From contig VFIW01000012.1 in assembly GCA_006386115.1 (NCBI GenBank), forward strand, positions 124,001 through 188,000: DNA of 64,000 nt. Direction: 5' to 3'. The notes below the pieces were generated by a model that was given only the letters and a program-made list of their open reading frames with translations, was not told the DNA's origin and ran no database searches. The translations under genes and the position numbers were made by a program. Of this stretch, positions 48,450-59,651 are shown piece by piece (within the stretch, counting starts at the first letter, position 1; each line of letters opens with the position of its first letter). This DNA is from Globisporangium splendens (Eukaryota; Oomycota; Peronosporomycetes; Pythiales; Pythiaceae).

Positions 48450-51400
48450 TCACTGACTGTCGCTGACCACTGAGTTCCAGTCAGCCTTCTCTGAATTTGC
48501 CTGTGTGGTACTCCCAGCAGGGTCTGCTTGCGGCATCGACTTGACTCGCTTGGAGATGCGGTGGTATAAACGACACTCTTCCTTGGAGTAGTCGTAGAAC
48601 GGTTCCCAGAGACTGACGCCGGCATCATCGTAGTCAGATTCGTTGTATAAAACGCCGCTGATTGCGTTGCCAAGTTGCGTTCCTGATGATGCGTTACGAT
48701 CGACTTCCGAGGCTGCTTCACTGTCACCTCGTGCCGCGTTTGGAACAGCGACGCTTGTGGACTGAAATGAATTCCAGTTTCCAGTTACGATGGGCATGAA
48801 CTGCGCAATCTGCCAGAGCATGTCCTGATAACTTTCCTTTGGGGTCATCGAGATGAAATCGTAGCCCCGATCTCGATCCTGTCCGATCTCCGACGGCCAT
48901 TTGGATGGGAACTCGCCGTCGCCATAGTCACAACAAATGCCATAAAAGTTGAAAAGCTTGCGCTTCTCATGCAGTTGTCGCTTACCATGGCCATGAACGA
49001 TCTCATTGCACTAAAAACAAGACTTGGGTTGTGGTCAAAAACGGTGTGAAGAAGAACAAGTGGCGCAGTGAGTGAGTGAATGAAGCCTACCTGGTCACAG
49101 AAGTATTCGCAGCACGTCGCGCATTCGAAGCTCGCACTGTTGGGTTGCTCTGAAGAAGAGAAACCACAAAAATGAGGATTTCGAATCGTGGATCTAATTC
49201 AACGCAAGTAAGTCGACTTACCGCATTGGTCGCAGCTTGGACGGGGTTGAAGTATCAGAAGCTCACGCGGCATCCGCCATCGGATTTCCTGGTTGATTTG
49301 ATTCTGCAGCGCAAAGCAAATTCAAGGTTACACAAGGGTGAGGCGTGGTGCTGTGGATGGAAATTTCTTTTCACAAGAAAGCATTTCTGCAAGCGACTTA
49401 CGTAGTAAAATGGAGCCCCGTATCCCATCCCATGCTGATTATACGTATCGATCGGTTTCTTCCAGCGAGTGCGCTTTTCAGCTTGGATCCGCTCGAGTTC
49501 TTTTGTTGCCTGGATGCGACGCCAGTGCGATTGTACGAGTGTGGTAGCCCAAGCTTCCATATTGAGATCATGTTGCTTCAATTTCAGCAATTCGGGCATC
49601 ACTGCTTGAGCCCTTTTCCGGATCAGGTAGCGATGGAAAGTACGCTGCAAGTGGATTGCGGCCTTGATTTGCTGTTCAATACGCTGACGACGAGCCTCAA
49701 GGACAACAGAGAGACCGATCCGGTCTTTCCGTATACGCCACCGCTTCTGGATGATGCGCGCTGTTTCTTGGCACTCTCGATGGTAGCTCGCCATTTTGAG
49801 CACGCTGAGTGTTTGGCGCGCATTCTTCGCTCGGTACGCTTGCTGCAGTTTTGTGGCCGCTCGTTCACGTTGGCGGATCTCCTCTCGTCTCGCGTTCGCC
49901 GCTTTGATTGCTCGTCGTCGTCGGAATTGGGCTTGCAGTTGCGTCGCTCGTTGATGCATGATCTCTATTTCTCGTGCTTTTTGCCGCTGGAGCTCCTTGA
50001 CCTTCTTCCGATCGGCACGACCTCGAACCATTGTTTGAATGCGCAACGATGCTGCCAGCTCTTCTCGTTCGCGAACCTCCTTCTGGATCTTTAGCAAGTT
50101 GAAGTGCTTCCTGCTCGAGATACCACGGAATCGCCGCTGCATCTGGGTCGCTGCACGCACTTCGCGCTTGTGTTGCCGCTTCTTCGCGGTGAAGATTAAT
50201 CGCGCAACTTTAGCTGCGCGCTTGACCCGATATCGACACTGGACCATTAACGCGTACTTCCCAAGCTGCTTTTCCTGAATCGCCTGGATCTGGCGCTGCG
50301 CATTTTGTCCTTGTCGTTTGGCGCGATACCGCCGCTGAATCTTGATTGCAAATTTCTCCAGACCCGAGCGAATGACTTTCTTGATCATTGCCTCGCGTCT
50401 CGCCTTTCGTCCTCTCCACATACTCTGCAAACGCCGCGCGACGTACACATGCATCGCTTCGTCTTTCCGAACATGTGCGAGATGCCGCGCACGCCGAGCT
50501 CGAAACAAATTCTGGTAACGCCAATCGAAAGTGTTAGTTGCGGGATATGAAGACAAGCCGGGTGGCAGAGAGAAACAATACCTGGATCTTCACCACCGCA
50601 AGCCATTCTGCACACGCTTCGTAAACAAGGAGAAGACAAATAACAACGACCAACATGGACACTAAGCGTGAGAAGAAGCGGGCATGCAAACGCGAGTCGA
50701 GCGATCGAATCCTGAGTGATGAGAGCACAACCGACGAGATACAAGTGCATCATGCGAGGCTGCTGAAAGCCGTCGAGCAGGTAGTTTAACCCAATATCTG
50801 AGATCAGGAGGCACCCAGAGAAGTCCAGAATCTCAAACTGATCTGCGCGAGATGCGAGATGCCGCAGCCCATTGTCGCTGATTTTATCGCATTGTGCAAC
50901 GAAGAGCTCGCGCAGCTTTGGGCAGTGCGCGCCAACGGCCGCGAGCATCGCATTGTTGCACAACAAGACGCCCGACAGATTGAGCGACACAAGCTGTCGA
51001 CAGCCGTGCAGTAGCACGTTCACTGCGAGCAGCGTGATCTTTGGGCAAGCTTTTAGGCTGACGCGTTTGAGTTCGGGACATCCAACACCAAGGGCGACAA
51101 CTGCACGCTCGACTAGCTGGAAGCAGCCACTGAGATTGAGATCCTTGAGCTCTACAGGGAGCATCAACACACACAGCAGCAGCGCTTGTCAAGCCAAAGG
51201 AAACAACCATGAACTGGATAGTGGTTAATCTTACTTTTGCAATCTTGAGCGATCGCGCGAAGACCCTCAAGACCAAAATCCCGGTTGCTCCCATCGGATA
51301 CGAGGTACAGATTACTCGCGTGAAGAAGCTCAAGCTGTGGACACCCTGTGGCGAGCAAACGAAGCCCAACGTTGGACACGTTCTTCACATTCGGGAGTCG

Positions 51401-52935
51401 TAACGATTTCAACACATGGCAATTGGCGCCCAATGACCGTAGCGACACGTCCGTGAGATAAAATACGTGTGAGATGTCCAGATTTTCCAGCGAGGGACAA
51501 CCACCGGCGATCCATTTGATCGCTGCATCCGTGAGAAAGTTGCAACCTGCCAGGTTCACGTCTTTGAGCCCTGTGCACTGCTCACCGAGCGCTGCACAGG
51601 ACGTGTCGGTGATTTTCTCCGCGCTCTTCACCCTGTTGAGCGCGATTTCCTCCAGTTGGTGGCAGCGCTGCGCGATGTGCACGATACTAATGTCGGAAAC
51701 TTGCGAGCAGTCGGAGATAATGAGCGAGCGAAGGTGTCGGCACTGATTCGCAAGCGTTTTTAGCACATGATCGGTGATCTGGGGGCACCTCGCGACGTTC
51801 AAGTGCTCCAGTAGAGTGAACCCATACAGACAACGCATGATCACCCATTCGCCCAAGTGGACACAATCTGCGAGACTCAGATCCGTCAAGTGGTGGCAAT
51901 GGTCGCCGATCGCGCCGAGACCGGAGCCTCGGATACTCCGACAACTACTCAGATTCAATCGCATCAAGTTGGAGCAACTCAACGCCAAGGTCCGTAGCCC
52001 TGTGTCGGTGATTTCGTAAGCGTATGCGATCTCGAGCGCTTCGAGCGTGGGCACATGCTCAGCGATCGCTTGCAGACCGAAATCCGTGATCGTCTCTGCT
52101 CCGTTTATGATCAGCGCGTGTGTGTGCTCAGCGGTCGAAATCTCGAGATCTTGGTCGTCATCTCCAGGAGTTGCCGTTAAAAGCTGCTTCTGTTTGATGC
52201 GAACGATGCGTTTGTTGCGTGAGGCAATGCGGAAGAGTGTCGTGTCGGACACAATCACGGTCCATTTGCTGATGTTGACGTGCGCGTGGTAAATAAACTG
52301 CGATGGAAGCTCTTTTGGCGTCTGGAAGGAACCAGAGGCACCTCCGGACTTGGATTGCGACGTAAGATGTGTGATTTTCTCGAGCAGCAGTAATGGCCTG
52401 TGCATCCACGACAGGCACAACACTCAGTATGTGCACCGAAAGAGTCAAACACGCAAGGGGATTTGTTCAACCGTTTGTCGTGTGAACTGGGTGCCGTGAT
52501 ATGCTTCGGATTGGCTTGCTGCTCGCTGTCGTGCTGATTTGACGAGCCTTCTCCTCCAGGAGTCGATGGAGAACGACCAAGTACGACTTTCTTGAGCGGC
52601 CCGCCGCGTAGTGGTGCTACATCTTCGTGGGGCTGCTCTTTTGGGTCGGGAAGCTCCTGTAGCTTCACTGTGTTCAATGCCCGCACTTTCTTCTTCCCGT
52701 TTACCCCGCGTGGCTTTGCCGACTCGATGGTTTCTGTCGCTGCTGCCATCATAGACGAACGAGAACCCTGTGCCTTCAATCTAAGGCATATTTGAAAAGA
52801 CGTAGCGTAAGTCTGAGAGATGCAGTTCACACTACGTTTATGTTGTCGGCTCACTCACGGTAGCAATTTGCGCTTGCGCTCGTCATTGTTGGGGCAGTAC
52901 ACAGCGCGACGGTATTCATCGAGCAGCATCATCAT
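48450..52935 (-). CDS. Leucine-rich-repeat, IQ-motif and B-box-like zinc finger protein
   Basis: Nine exons are proposed: 52859-52935, 52451-52780, 51235-52397, 50663-51151, 50582-50607, 49402-50511, 49222-49303, 49091-49149 and 48450-49010, giving 1,298 aa in frame. After a basic, disordered start (MMMLLDEYRRAVYCPNNDER) come about 15 AMN1/FBXL-type LRRs (for example LRTLALSCSNLMRLNLSSCR). A long Arg/Lys-rich segment follows with repeated IQ motifs (IKIQRRYRAKRQ, ATQMQRRFRGIS, IRIQTMVRG-like) for calmodulin or light chains. Then a Cys-rich finger CDQCGEQPN...CATCCEYFCDQC...HGHGKRQLH fits a B-box. No F-box was found. Two introns (53 and 55 nt) and the 26-nt exon are short and less certain. The role may be as a scaffold or ubiquitin-related adaptor; its partner is unknown. 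Confidence 0.78.
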
Positions 52936-53451
52936 TTGAGCATTCGGAACGCGTGGATTATGTTGTCACCAAGGCGCAGTATCAATGTTGGTGAGAGCGC
53001 GACATTGTGTCTATAAAAAAATGTCCACGAAACGGATTCTCAGCGCCGTTCCATTGTGCATCGGAGTGCAATCCCCACGAGTGTACCCATTCGTCCAATT
53101 GAAGTCTGACGTCTGTTAGATCATGAAGGTGGGACTTGATTACTCTTCCCCATATGACTGGTATCTGGTCATGATTACTCCCCCGCCTATGGAGCAGCCG
53201 GATACTTGACACTAAAGGATTTGCGTTCTCGTACGATTATTGGCAATTTTAAAGGTTGACGGCGCTCCCGGCGACTCAAACGTGTCAATCCGTCTGCTTA
53301 ATGAAGAAACCCGATTATGCGCCTCTCCGGATTATGCGTCGCAGGCTTCATGCTCGGAGGCAAAGTCCTTCCAAGGTCACTCCCACCTCGTGTATCGTGA
53401 GCTCATTCTTCTATCTGCAGTCTTGGCACCTCAGCTCTCTGAGAACTCGAC
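52936..53451. other. Divergent promoter region of LRR/IQ gene and inverted MLO-like gene
   Basis: About 515 bp separate the start codons of the two divergent genes. The right end has a strong Inr/FPR-like site, listed separately. Nothing else is evident. Confidence 0.45.
53401..53416 (+). promoter_or_regulatory. Oomycete Inr-type core promoter of the inverted MLO-like gene
   Basis: GCTCATTCTTCTATCT matches the oomycete core GCTCATTYYNCAWTTT over the whole Inr half and most of the FPR half. It lies 36 nt before the start codon at 53452, the usual distance. Confidence 0.65.
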
Positions 53452-55490
53452 ATGGCGGGCTCTCCGTTCAAGATCGGCAAGGACGTCGAGCTCTGGCGTG
53501 TCGTCGCGTACCTGAGTGCGCTCGTGGTGTTGATCATGTTCTGCGAAGTGCAACTGCACCATCTTGGGCACAAACTGAAGGCGCACCCCAAGTACCAGGA
53601 GATGCTCAGCAAAGTCTTTGGAGGTAACGCGATGCTGAACTGATTGATGTTTGACATGCTGTGTACTTATATTGACTCTTCCTTTTGTTATTGTGCGTAG
53701 AACTCATGATTCTCGGCTTCCTTGGGCTTCTCGCAAAGCTTCTGAAAGAACTCGGGGGCGTCGATCCTTACGACCCGGCTATGGTCGCGTTCCAAGCGGC
53801 CGACTTAATTGTGTTTATCCTTGCGATCGGCTTGATCCTGCAGGCTCTGTTCATGTATCTCCGTCTCCGGCGCAAGAACATCCAAGTGGAGAAAGCCGAA
53901 CTGATCTCCTCTCAGGATCTCTGCGACGTCGTTGAGCACTACAGAAACACGAAAAAATGCTGCGGACTGTTCTTGTGCGGCAAAGGGTCCAAAGGTAGCG
54001 GAAAGGTTGCGATTCGGCCTTCCGATTTCTTAGAACTCATCCAGTTGCGCTTGTTGCGTCACTATTTCCTCAAGTCGTATGGACTTCCCGAGCTCTTCCC
54101 GTTCTCCAAGTACCTTCGTCAGGCGCAAGACAACCAGATCACGCACATGATCGAAGTGGAGATGTCTACGTGGATCATGCTGCTCGGAATCGCGTGGGGG
54201 TTGGAAGGCGTGTCAAAGCTCATTTACGAAGCTGGAGAAACGAAGCAAGGCTTCTCTATAGTGCTGGCATTCCAAGGCTTGTCGTGGTTCCTCGTGGTGC
54301 TCCACATTCTCACGCTGGTGTATCTGGAGTGGGGCATTCGCCGTCTTCGCCGTAAAGCAAGCGAGCACGCTGGGGAGAAACATCGGGATCGACTCGAGTG
54401 CCTGAAAGAAGTCGCGCGACAGGAGAACGAGACCGTGGACCATGAAATCGCCATGGATGCTATTGCGCGTATGGAGCACGTGCGCGAGCGCGAGCAGAAG
54501 AAGAAAGTCAAGCGTTCTCGCTTTTTCTTGACTCGCCACGACACGGGCTTCCAGCTTGTGGCCATGATCTGCCGCAATCTGTTCTACTGCCTGTGCTGCT
54601 GCTTCAGAAAGAAGAAACAGTCAATTAAGAGCGCGGGAAATGTCGATGAGGATGCGATGGAAACAGGAGCTTCCAACTCTATTCAGCTGAGTGGATTCTC
54701 TCGCAAGGTGTGGCACTTTGTGGTCATGTCGCTCCTGATGATCAACGGGTTCTTCTTCGCGCTCTTCTGCCAGTGCATCGCGTACCAGTACAAGAAGATC
54801 TACGACGATAACGGTGTGGCGCCGCTGGTGTTCACACCTCTGCCTATCTTAATCAACTGGATCCTGCTGCAGCCTCGGATTATTCGGACGTTCATCGTGA
54901 TCTCGAGCATCACGCGCGTGGACGACAAGGCGCTGGCGGACGTCATTGAGCATTTCATGGAGACCGTGCAGTTGCGCTCGGAGTTTGTGAATACGCTGAC
55001 GGCCAATCTGGAGCAGACGAACCGAAGCATTGACGAACTGATGAGCCACTTCACGAAACTGGACCGCTCGGGGTCGGGCTTTGTGGAGATCGAAGACGCG
55101 CGCCTGATCTTGCGTGGGTATGGCTTCGAGCTCTCGTTCTTCCGCTTTAACAGTGTCGCGAAGCTGCTGTTCACGCTCAACGGCACGCAGCTCGAGTACG
55201 CGCAGATCAAGTCGCTGTTGGAGCTTGGGCTGCAAGAACCGATTCGACTCTTATATGGCGAACGTATGATCGTGTCGAATGGAACCGAATCGAGTACAAC
55301 AGCTCAATACCCAACCTCAGTCTATGTGGATCCACACTTGGGAGCTCCACAGAACACCTTGAAGAAGCGACCTGGACTGTCTCGAGCGAGTTCCTCGGCG
55401 GCGCATTCGTTGTATCATCTGAACTCCCAAGCGAGCCAAGAGCTTCGAAGAGACCAGCACGAAGTCACGTCAAACTACGTTCAGATGTGA
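53452..55490 (+). CDS. MLO-like seven-helix membrane protein with EF-hand, inverted fifth copy
   Basis: Exons 53452-53623 and 53701-55490 with a 77-nt intron give 653 aa. The exon junction is at the same codon as in the array. It differs from the array in the N-terminus (MAGSPFKIGKDVELWRVVAY), the first cytosolic loop (HYRNTKKCCGLFLCGKG in place of the Trp/Arg-rich loop) and the C-terminal tail after ERMIVSNG. Between IRPSDFLELIQ and ERMIVSNG the protein matches the array almost completely (one substitution, Ile for Ser in QSIKSAG), including helices 4-7 and the EF-hand loop DRSGSGFVEIED. The nucleotide sequence there (54021-55282) is also nearly identical, while the flanks are far more divergent. 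It reads as an older paralogue whose core was overwritten. Confidence 0.62.
54021..55282. repeat. 1.26 kb inverted near-identical tract shared with every array unit
   Basis: The segment is nearly identical, in opposite orientation, to the matching part of each array unit (for example the reverse complement of about 34217-35481). Differences seen by eye are T for G at 54625 and the AAACAG/AAGCAG site just before it, where this copy matches unit 4. Identity ends abruptly at both sides. Confidence 0.85.
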
Positions 55491-56543
55491 TCACCTCGAA
55501 CACAAGCTTCATACCAGTCTAGCCACATGACACACTTGCAATTGACGTTTGCTCGATGTGGTCAATGAATATTCAAGTAAAAACAGGACTTCGGTGTTAG
55601 AATGAACTAGTTTAAATGCTAGTCTCTTGTGAGATGTCGTTTACAGCAAATGAACTGAGACCGTGTGTTCATTGATTCCATTTGCGTCGCTCCACATCAT
55701 CTGAATTCAACACAACTACGTTTACTCGGGTTGAAGCATCGTCCGTCGCGGCAGTTGTATCTCGAGGAGGTTCAACCACCCCAATCAGAATGTTTTACCT
55801 TCCCCAGGCATTCATCAGATTTGACCCAGACCCCCTTGCTGCATTTTCTTCTGCAAACGGATCTATTTGGAGTTGTTCCCATTCTCCAGGGACATCTGGC
55901 ATTCCCCCAGCTAATGCAGGATACCATGGTCACTCACGTGCCTCATGCAGTTCAAGTGGTTGCTCTGGCTGGTGACTGCAAGCTTCTCCAGTCTCAGTCC
56001 ATGACATCACAGTATGATCGTATTTCAGGTGATTCTTTGCATTTTCGAAATTCAAGTGAGCACAGCGCCATGCTTGTCACCACGACACCTTCAAGTCTTA
56101 GGAGCTTAAAGTTTCTGAGACTAACTCCAGGCACGTTTTCAGTCAGGCGGTCATGGTCGTTTTCAACTCTAGACGTATCCCCATTACATCATGCCTCTCT
56201 CCTGACTTGCCATGCAGCCTATATCGATGCGCGCTCTGGCAGCTGGTATCGCGGAGTCACGGAAGATAGCGACAGAGTGACCGCAGTGCGTCAGCTATCC
56301 TTAATGTCCCTTTGTGCAGGCTCCGAGACGATCATATGTCCGAACGACCACTGATATAGAGCGATCGAGAGGTTTGATACGTGCTAGCAACGCAACGATG
56401 AGATGCAGCAGGCATCCTCGTGACCCCAGGTGTTTGGAAGCCTAACAAAATGTACCTTGCTCTCTCTCCCTGTCGGTCTCCAGTCCATTCTCACCTGGGA
56501 GCTCGCATAGCTTTCCTATTGTCTTGAGTGGCTGCAGAGCAAC
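55491..56543. other. Intergenic; one 229-codon ORF not called
   Basis: An ORF at 55665-56354 (+) is open for 229 codons but has no domain or membrane segment. It is Leu/His/Ser-rich and its composition is unlike the nearby genes. It may be chance, or a degenerate element. Confidence 0.4.
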
Positions 56544-56558
56544 CTCATTCTTCAATTT
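56544..56558 (+). promoter_or_regulatory. Oomycete Inr+FPR core promoter of AA17 gene 1
   Basis: CTCATTCTTCAATTT is a full match to the oomycete core (Y)TCATTYYNCAWTTT. It lies 45 nt before the start at 56604. This is the clearest promoter in the window. Confidence 0.8.
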
Positions 56559-56603
56559 GTGCTCTCCAGCTCCGAATCACATCTCCAGTCCCAGGATCTT
56601 ACC

Positions 56604-57352
56604 ATGAAGACTGTCGCTACTGCTCTGATCGTGGCCACGTCGCTCGCGGCGATGGCGCCAAGCGCCGATGCCCACGGGTACATCTCGTTCCCAAAGGCAC
56701 AGTACAAGGACCCGGCCAAGGCCACGGACTACAACGCCATCATCACTGCGAGCATCAACAAGGCGTTCGCTGGTAAGAAGTGGAACGACAACCCGACGGC
56801 CAATGCCAACACCTTCACGGCGGCGTTCAAGAAGTCTGGGTACACGTCGCTCCGTCAGATGCTCGACAAGAAGGTGCCTGGGTGCCAGAACTCGCGCACG
56901 GACATCACGCCGGTCAATGTCAAGGGTGCCACGAGCATGAAGTGGCAGAATGACTGGGAGCACAAGGGCTTCATTGACTCGCATCACGTACGCTTATCAC
57001 TCTTTGTCTAATTTGCATATCTGAGCTGCCTTGCGCTTAGGTTTTGTGTGCTGTGATAGGGTCCTTGCGAGATCTGGTTGAACAACACGCGCGTGCTGCA
57101 CAACGACGACTGCGTGGCCGCGTACACGACGTACCCGGCCGTGTTGCCAGTCAACTACTCGGCGTGCAAGGGCAACTGCATCCTGACGTTCTACTGGCTG
57201 GCACTGCACGAGCCAAACTGGCAAATTTACAGTGCGTCTGCATTATTTCTGGGGATCTTTGTGTAGCCAGCAGCCTCATTGACTCGGTGTATGCTGTGGT
57301 TTGTGCTTTCTGTGCTTGTTCAGAGCACTGCGTCCCGGTGAACTACAGCTAA
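56604..57352 (+). CDS. AA17-type secreted lytic polysaccharide monooxygenase, gene 1
   Basis: AA17 enzymes are copper monooxygenases; characterised Phytophthora members cleave homogalacturonan (pectin). Exons 56604-56987, 57060-57231 and 57324-57352 give 194 aa. A signal peptide (MKTVATALIVATSLAAMAPSADA) ends at the mature N-terminal His of HGYISFPKAQ, which would form half of the copper-binding histidine brace. The second His is probably in DSHHGPCEIW, split by intron 1. Conserved Cys and aromatic residues follow (VNYSACKGNC, LTFYWLALHEPNWQIY). The start at 56604 gives a normal signal peptide; an upstream Met (56559) is out of favour. There is no C-terminal linker. Mature exon 1 is identical to gene 2 at the DNA level. 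Confidence 0.88.
56672..56983. repeat. 312-bp identical segment shared with AA17 gene 2
   Basis: Every base agrees with 58952-59263 (constant offset 2280). Identity starts at the last base before the codon of the mature His1 and ends 4 bases before the exon 1 donor. Signal peptide, introns and exon 2 are divergent. Confidence 0.9.
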
Positions 57353-58847
57353 ACAAACATCCAACGCTTGGAGCGTGCGCAAATGCACATCCAGTTAACC
57401 AAGTACGATAGTCGCAGATTAACAGATGTCAATCAACAGAAACATCTCCGAGCTCTTTTTCGAAACTGGTTTAACTTGCGCCAACATGGAAGCTAAATAC
57501 ACAGTTTCGAAAGCTCTGCATTGCGGGAATCTGGAAAACAAAACTGCAGAACTGACAGTTCACATATCTGCGATAACAACAACTACAGAGCTGACTTGAA
57601 AGCGCTCGACACATCGGAGGAGAGAGGAAGATAGGAAAGAGAGCGAGAGAAACATGCAGCGAGAACCAGACTCGTGTGAGCATCGCTAGCATACGCTCTC
57701 TCTGACTGGTGCGCTGCACGATCCTGGCGATGCTGGCTGCGTGGTGGGTGTGATGGCTCGCAGATCTCGCATGATGGGTATGCAGGCGATCTGATTCAAG
57801 CAATTGATCTAGCGCATATGATCGTTGTGTTTGGAGTCTGAGCGCCATTCAGGGAGATAGAGAGAGCGCAAGCAATTCGCACGCCGCGATGCCAGAAAAC
57901 AACAGCCACACCTCAAGTTCATGCTGCTTCCTGCTTTCAGCGACCTTCCAAAAGTTGATCATTTTGAGGGCATGAAAGATTAACATGCTGCACAACTGAC
58001 TCTTCTACCTCGAAGGTTTATAGTTTTTGATGTGGTGTTTAAACTGTGACTGGATAGTAACGAGAGGCTTTTCGCGGTTCGTCGTGTGACGAGATGTTGA
58101 ACGTCTGGGTTTCGGCGTGGGAGCCATCGAAATGTCTCCCAGCAGGAAAATGGTCCTACGACCCAACGCAGCGTTCGCAGAAAGCAGATGGCGGGAAGCA
58201 CCGGTACATTTGCACAGCCCTTTCTGCTGTCCACTGCACAGAAAAGCATTAGCGAAATGACTGCGGATGGCGAATTGAAGGATCCTGAAAGTGACAACCT
58301 TCAGAATGTTATACTTTGACAAACACGAACTTGGTTTGCAGCATTCGTCTATTGACTGGCATACATGATACAAAACGAACGAGCACAGTTTAACACCTTC
58401 CCAGAGCAAGTCTCAGACAGCCAGCCTTTGACCGACGTGAACTTAGTGCATCCAGACACCAATGATTGTGTTTTCTCGCTTGTGTACCCCAAATGCCATC
58501 TGTGGTCACCGAAAAACAAGATGCAGTAAAACCTTCCAATAAAATAGCCTCCCGCAATCGATCAGATTGTTTAGTCGTGACCCGATTTTCTATCCAGCGA
58601 TCGTGATCCAGACCAAAACAAGGAAGCATGATGTAATGAAGATGCGCTCGGCTTTTGTGCCCAAGTTGCCGCTCTCTCGCCTCCATCGTGATGATTGACG
58701 CGCGCCTTTCACCTTACAAATCAACGACGGATGCGTTCCTTCCCTCCGCCGTCTTTGTGCCCCACCAAGATAGAGAGAGTGGTTTCCCTCCCTCCCTCTT
58801 GAGCTCCTCCGTCTTGTTGGTTACTGCCTTCGCCTCGCTCTCCAGGT
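57353..58847. other. 1.5 kb intergenic between AA17 genes 1 and 2, no gene seen
   Basis: AT-richer DNA with a polypurine stretch (GAGAGAGAAA near 57610-57650). Short ORFs lack motifs. I saw no relic of another AA17 gene. Confidence 0.5.
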
Positions 58848-58862
58848 GTCATTCTTGAATTC
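58848..58862 (+). promoter_or_regulatory. Inr-type core promoter of AA17 gene 2
   Basis: TCATTCTTGAATT agrees with the core consensus except G for C in the FPR part. It lies about 22 nt before the start codon at 58884, a little closer than in gene 1. Confidence 0.55.
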
Positions 58863-58883
58863 GTCTCCACTCCCTCAAGCACC

Positions 58884-59651
58884 ATGAAGACCACTGCCGC
58901 CGCCCTCCTCGCCGTCTCCTCGCTCGCTGCGCTCTCGACCGAAGTCGAAGGCCACGGGTACATCTCGTTCCCAAAGGCACAGTACAAGGACCCGGCCAAG
59001 GCCACGGACTACAACGCCATCATCACTGCGAGCATCAACAAGGCGTTCGCTGGTAAGAAGTGGAACGACAACCCGACGGCCAATGCCAACACCTTCACGG
59101 CGGCGTTCAAGAAGTCTGGGTACACGTCGCTCCGTCAGATGCTCGACAAGAAGGTGCCTGGGTGCCAGAACTCGCGCACGGACATCACGCCGGTCAATGT
59201 CAAGGGTGCCACGAGCATGAAGTGGCAGAATGACTGGGAGCACAAGGGCTTCATTGACTCGCACCACGTACGTCCACACGTTTCCCAGTCCTTTGGCTCG
59301 TTCCTGGACAAAGTGCTCATTCTTTGTTTGTCTTTTTGATTGTGTGCGAACAGGGTCCATGTGAAGTCTGGATCGACAACACCCGCGTGTTCCACCACAG
59401 CGACTGCGTGGCCGCGTACAAGTCGTACCCGGCTGTGCTCCCAGTCAACTACTCGGCGTGCAAGAGCTCGAAGTGCACCTTGACGTTCTACTGGTTGGCG
59501 CTCCACGAGCCAAACTGGCAGATCTACAGTAAGTTTCTTGCTCTTGCGTGCATTCGATATTTGAAGTTTGGGGATGCTAACTCGCTGTCTTTTGCGCCAT
59601 TTCTCAGAGCACTGCGTGCCAATCACCAACAGCAAGAGGCTCCGAGACTAA
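58884..59651 (+). CDS. AA17-type secreted lytic polysaccharide monooxygenase, gene 2
   Basis: Exons 58884-59267, 59354-59528 and 59608-59651 give 200 aa. The signal peptide MKTTAAALLAVSSLAALSTEVEG precedes mature HGYISFPKAQ with the histidine-brace His1; DSHHGPCEVW supplies the second candidate His. Intron positions match gene 1 exactly, so the two are recent paralogues. Exon 2 differs at several residues (IDNTRVFHHSDC, CKSSKC) and the tail is KHCVPITNSKRLRD, a basic end instead of VNYS. Secretion and cell-wall polysaccharide oxidation are inferred from the family. Confidence 0.88.

Noticed and set aside
55665..56354. 229-codon ORF downstream of the inverted MLO-like gene
   Set aside because: No domain, no signal peptide and atypical composition; not enough support for a gene.
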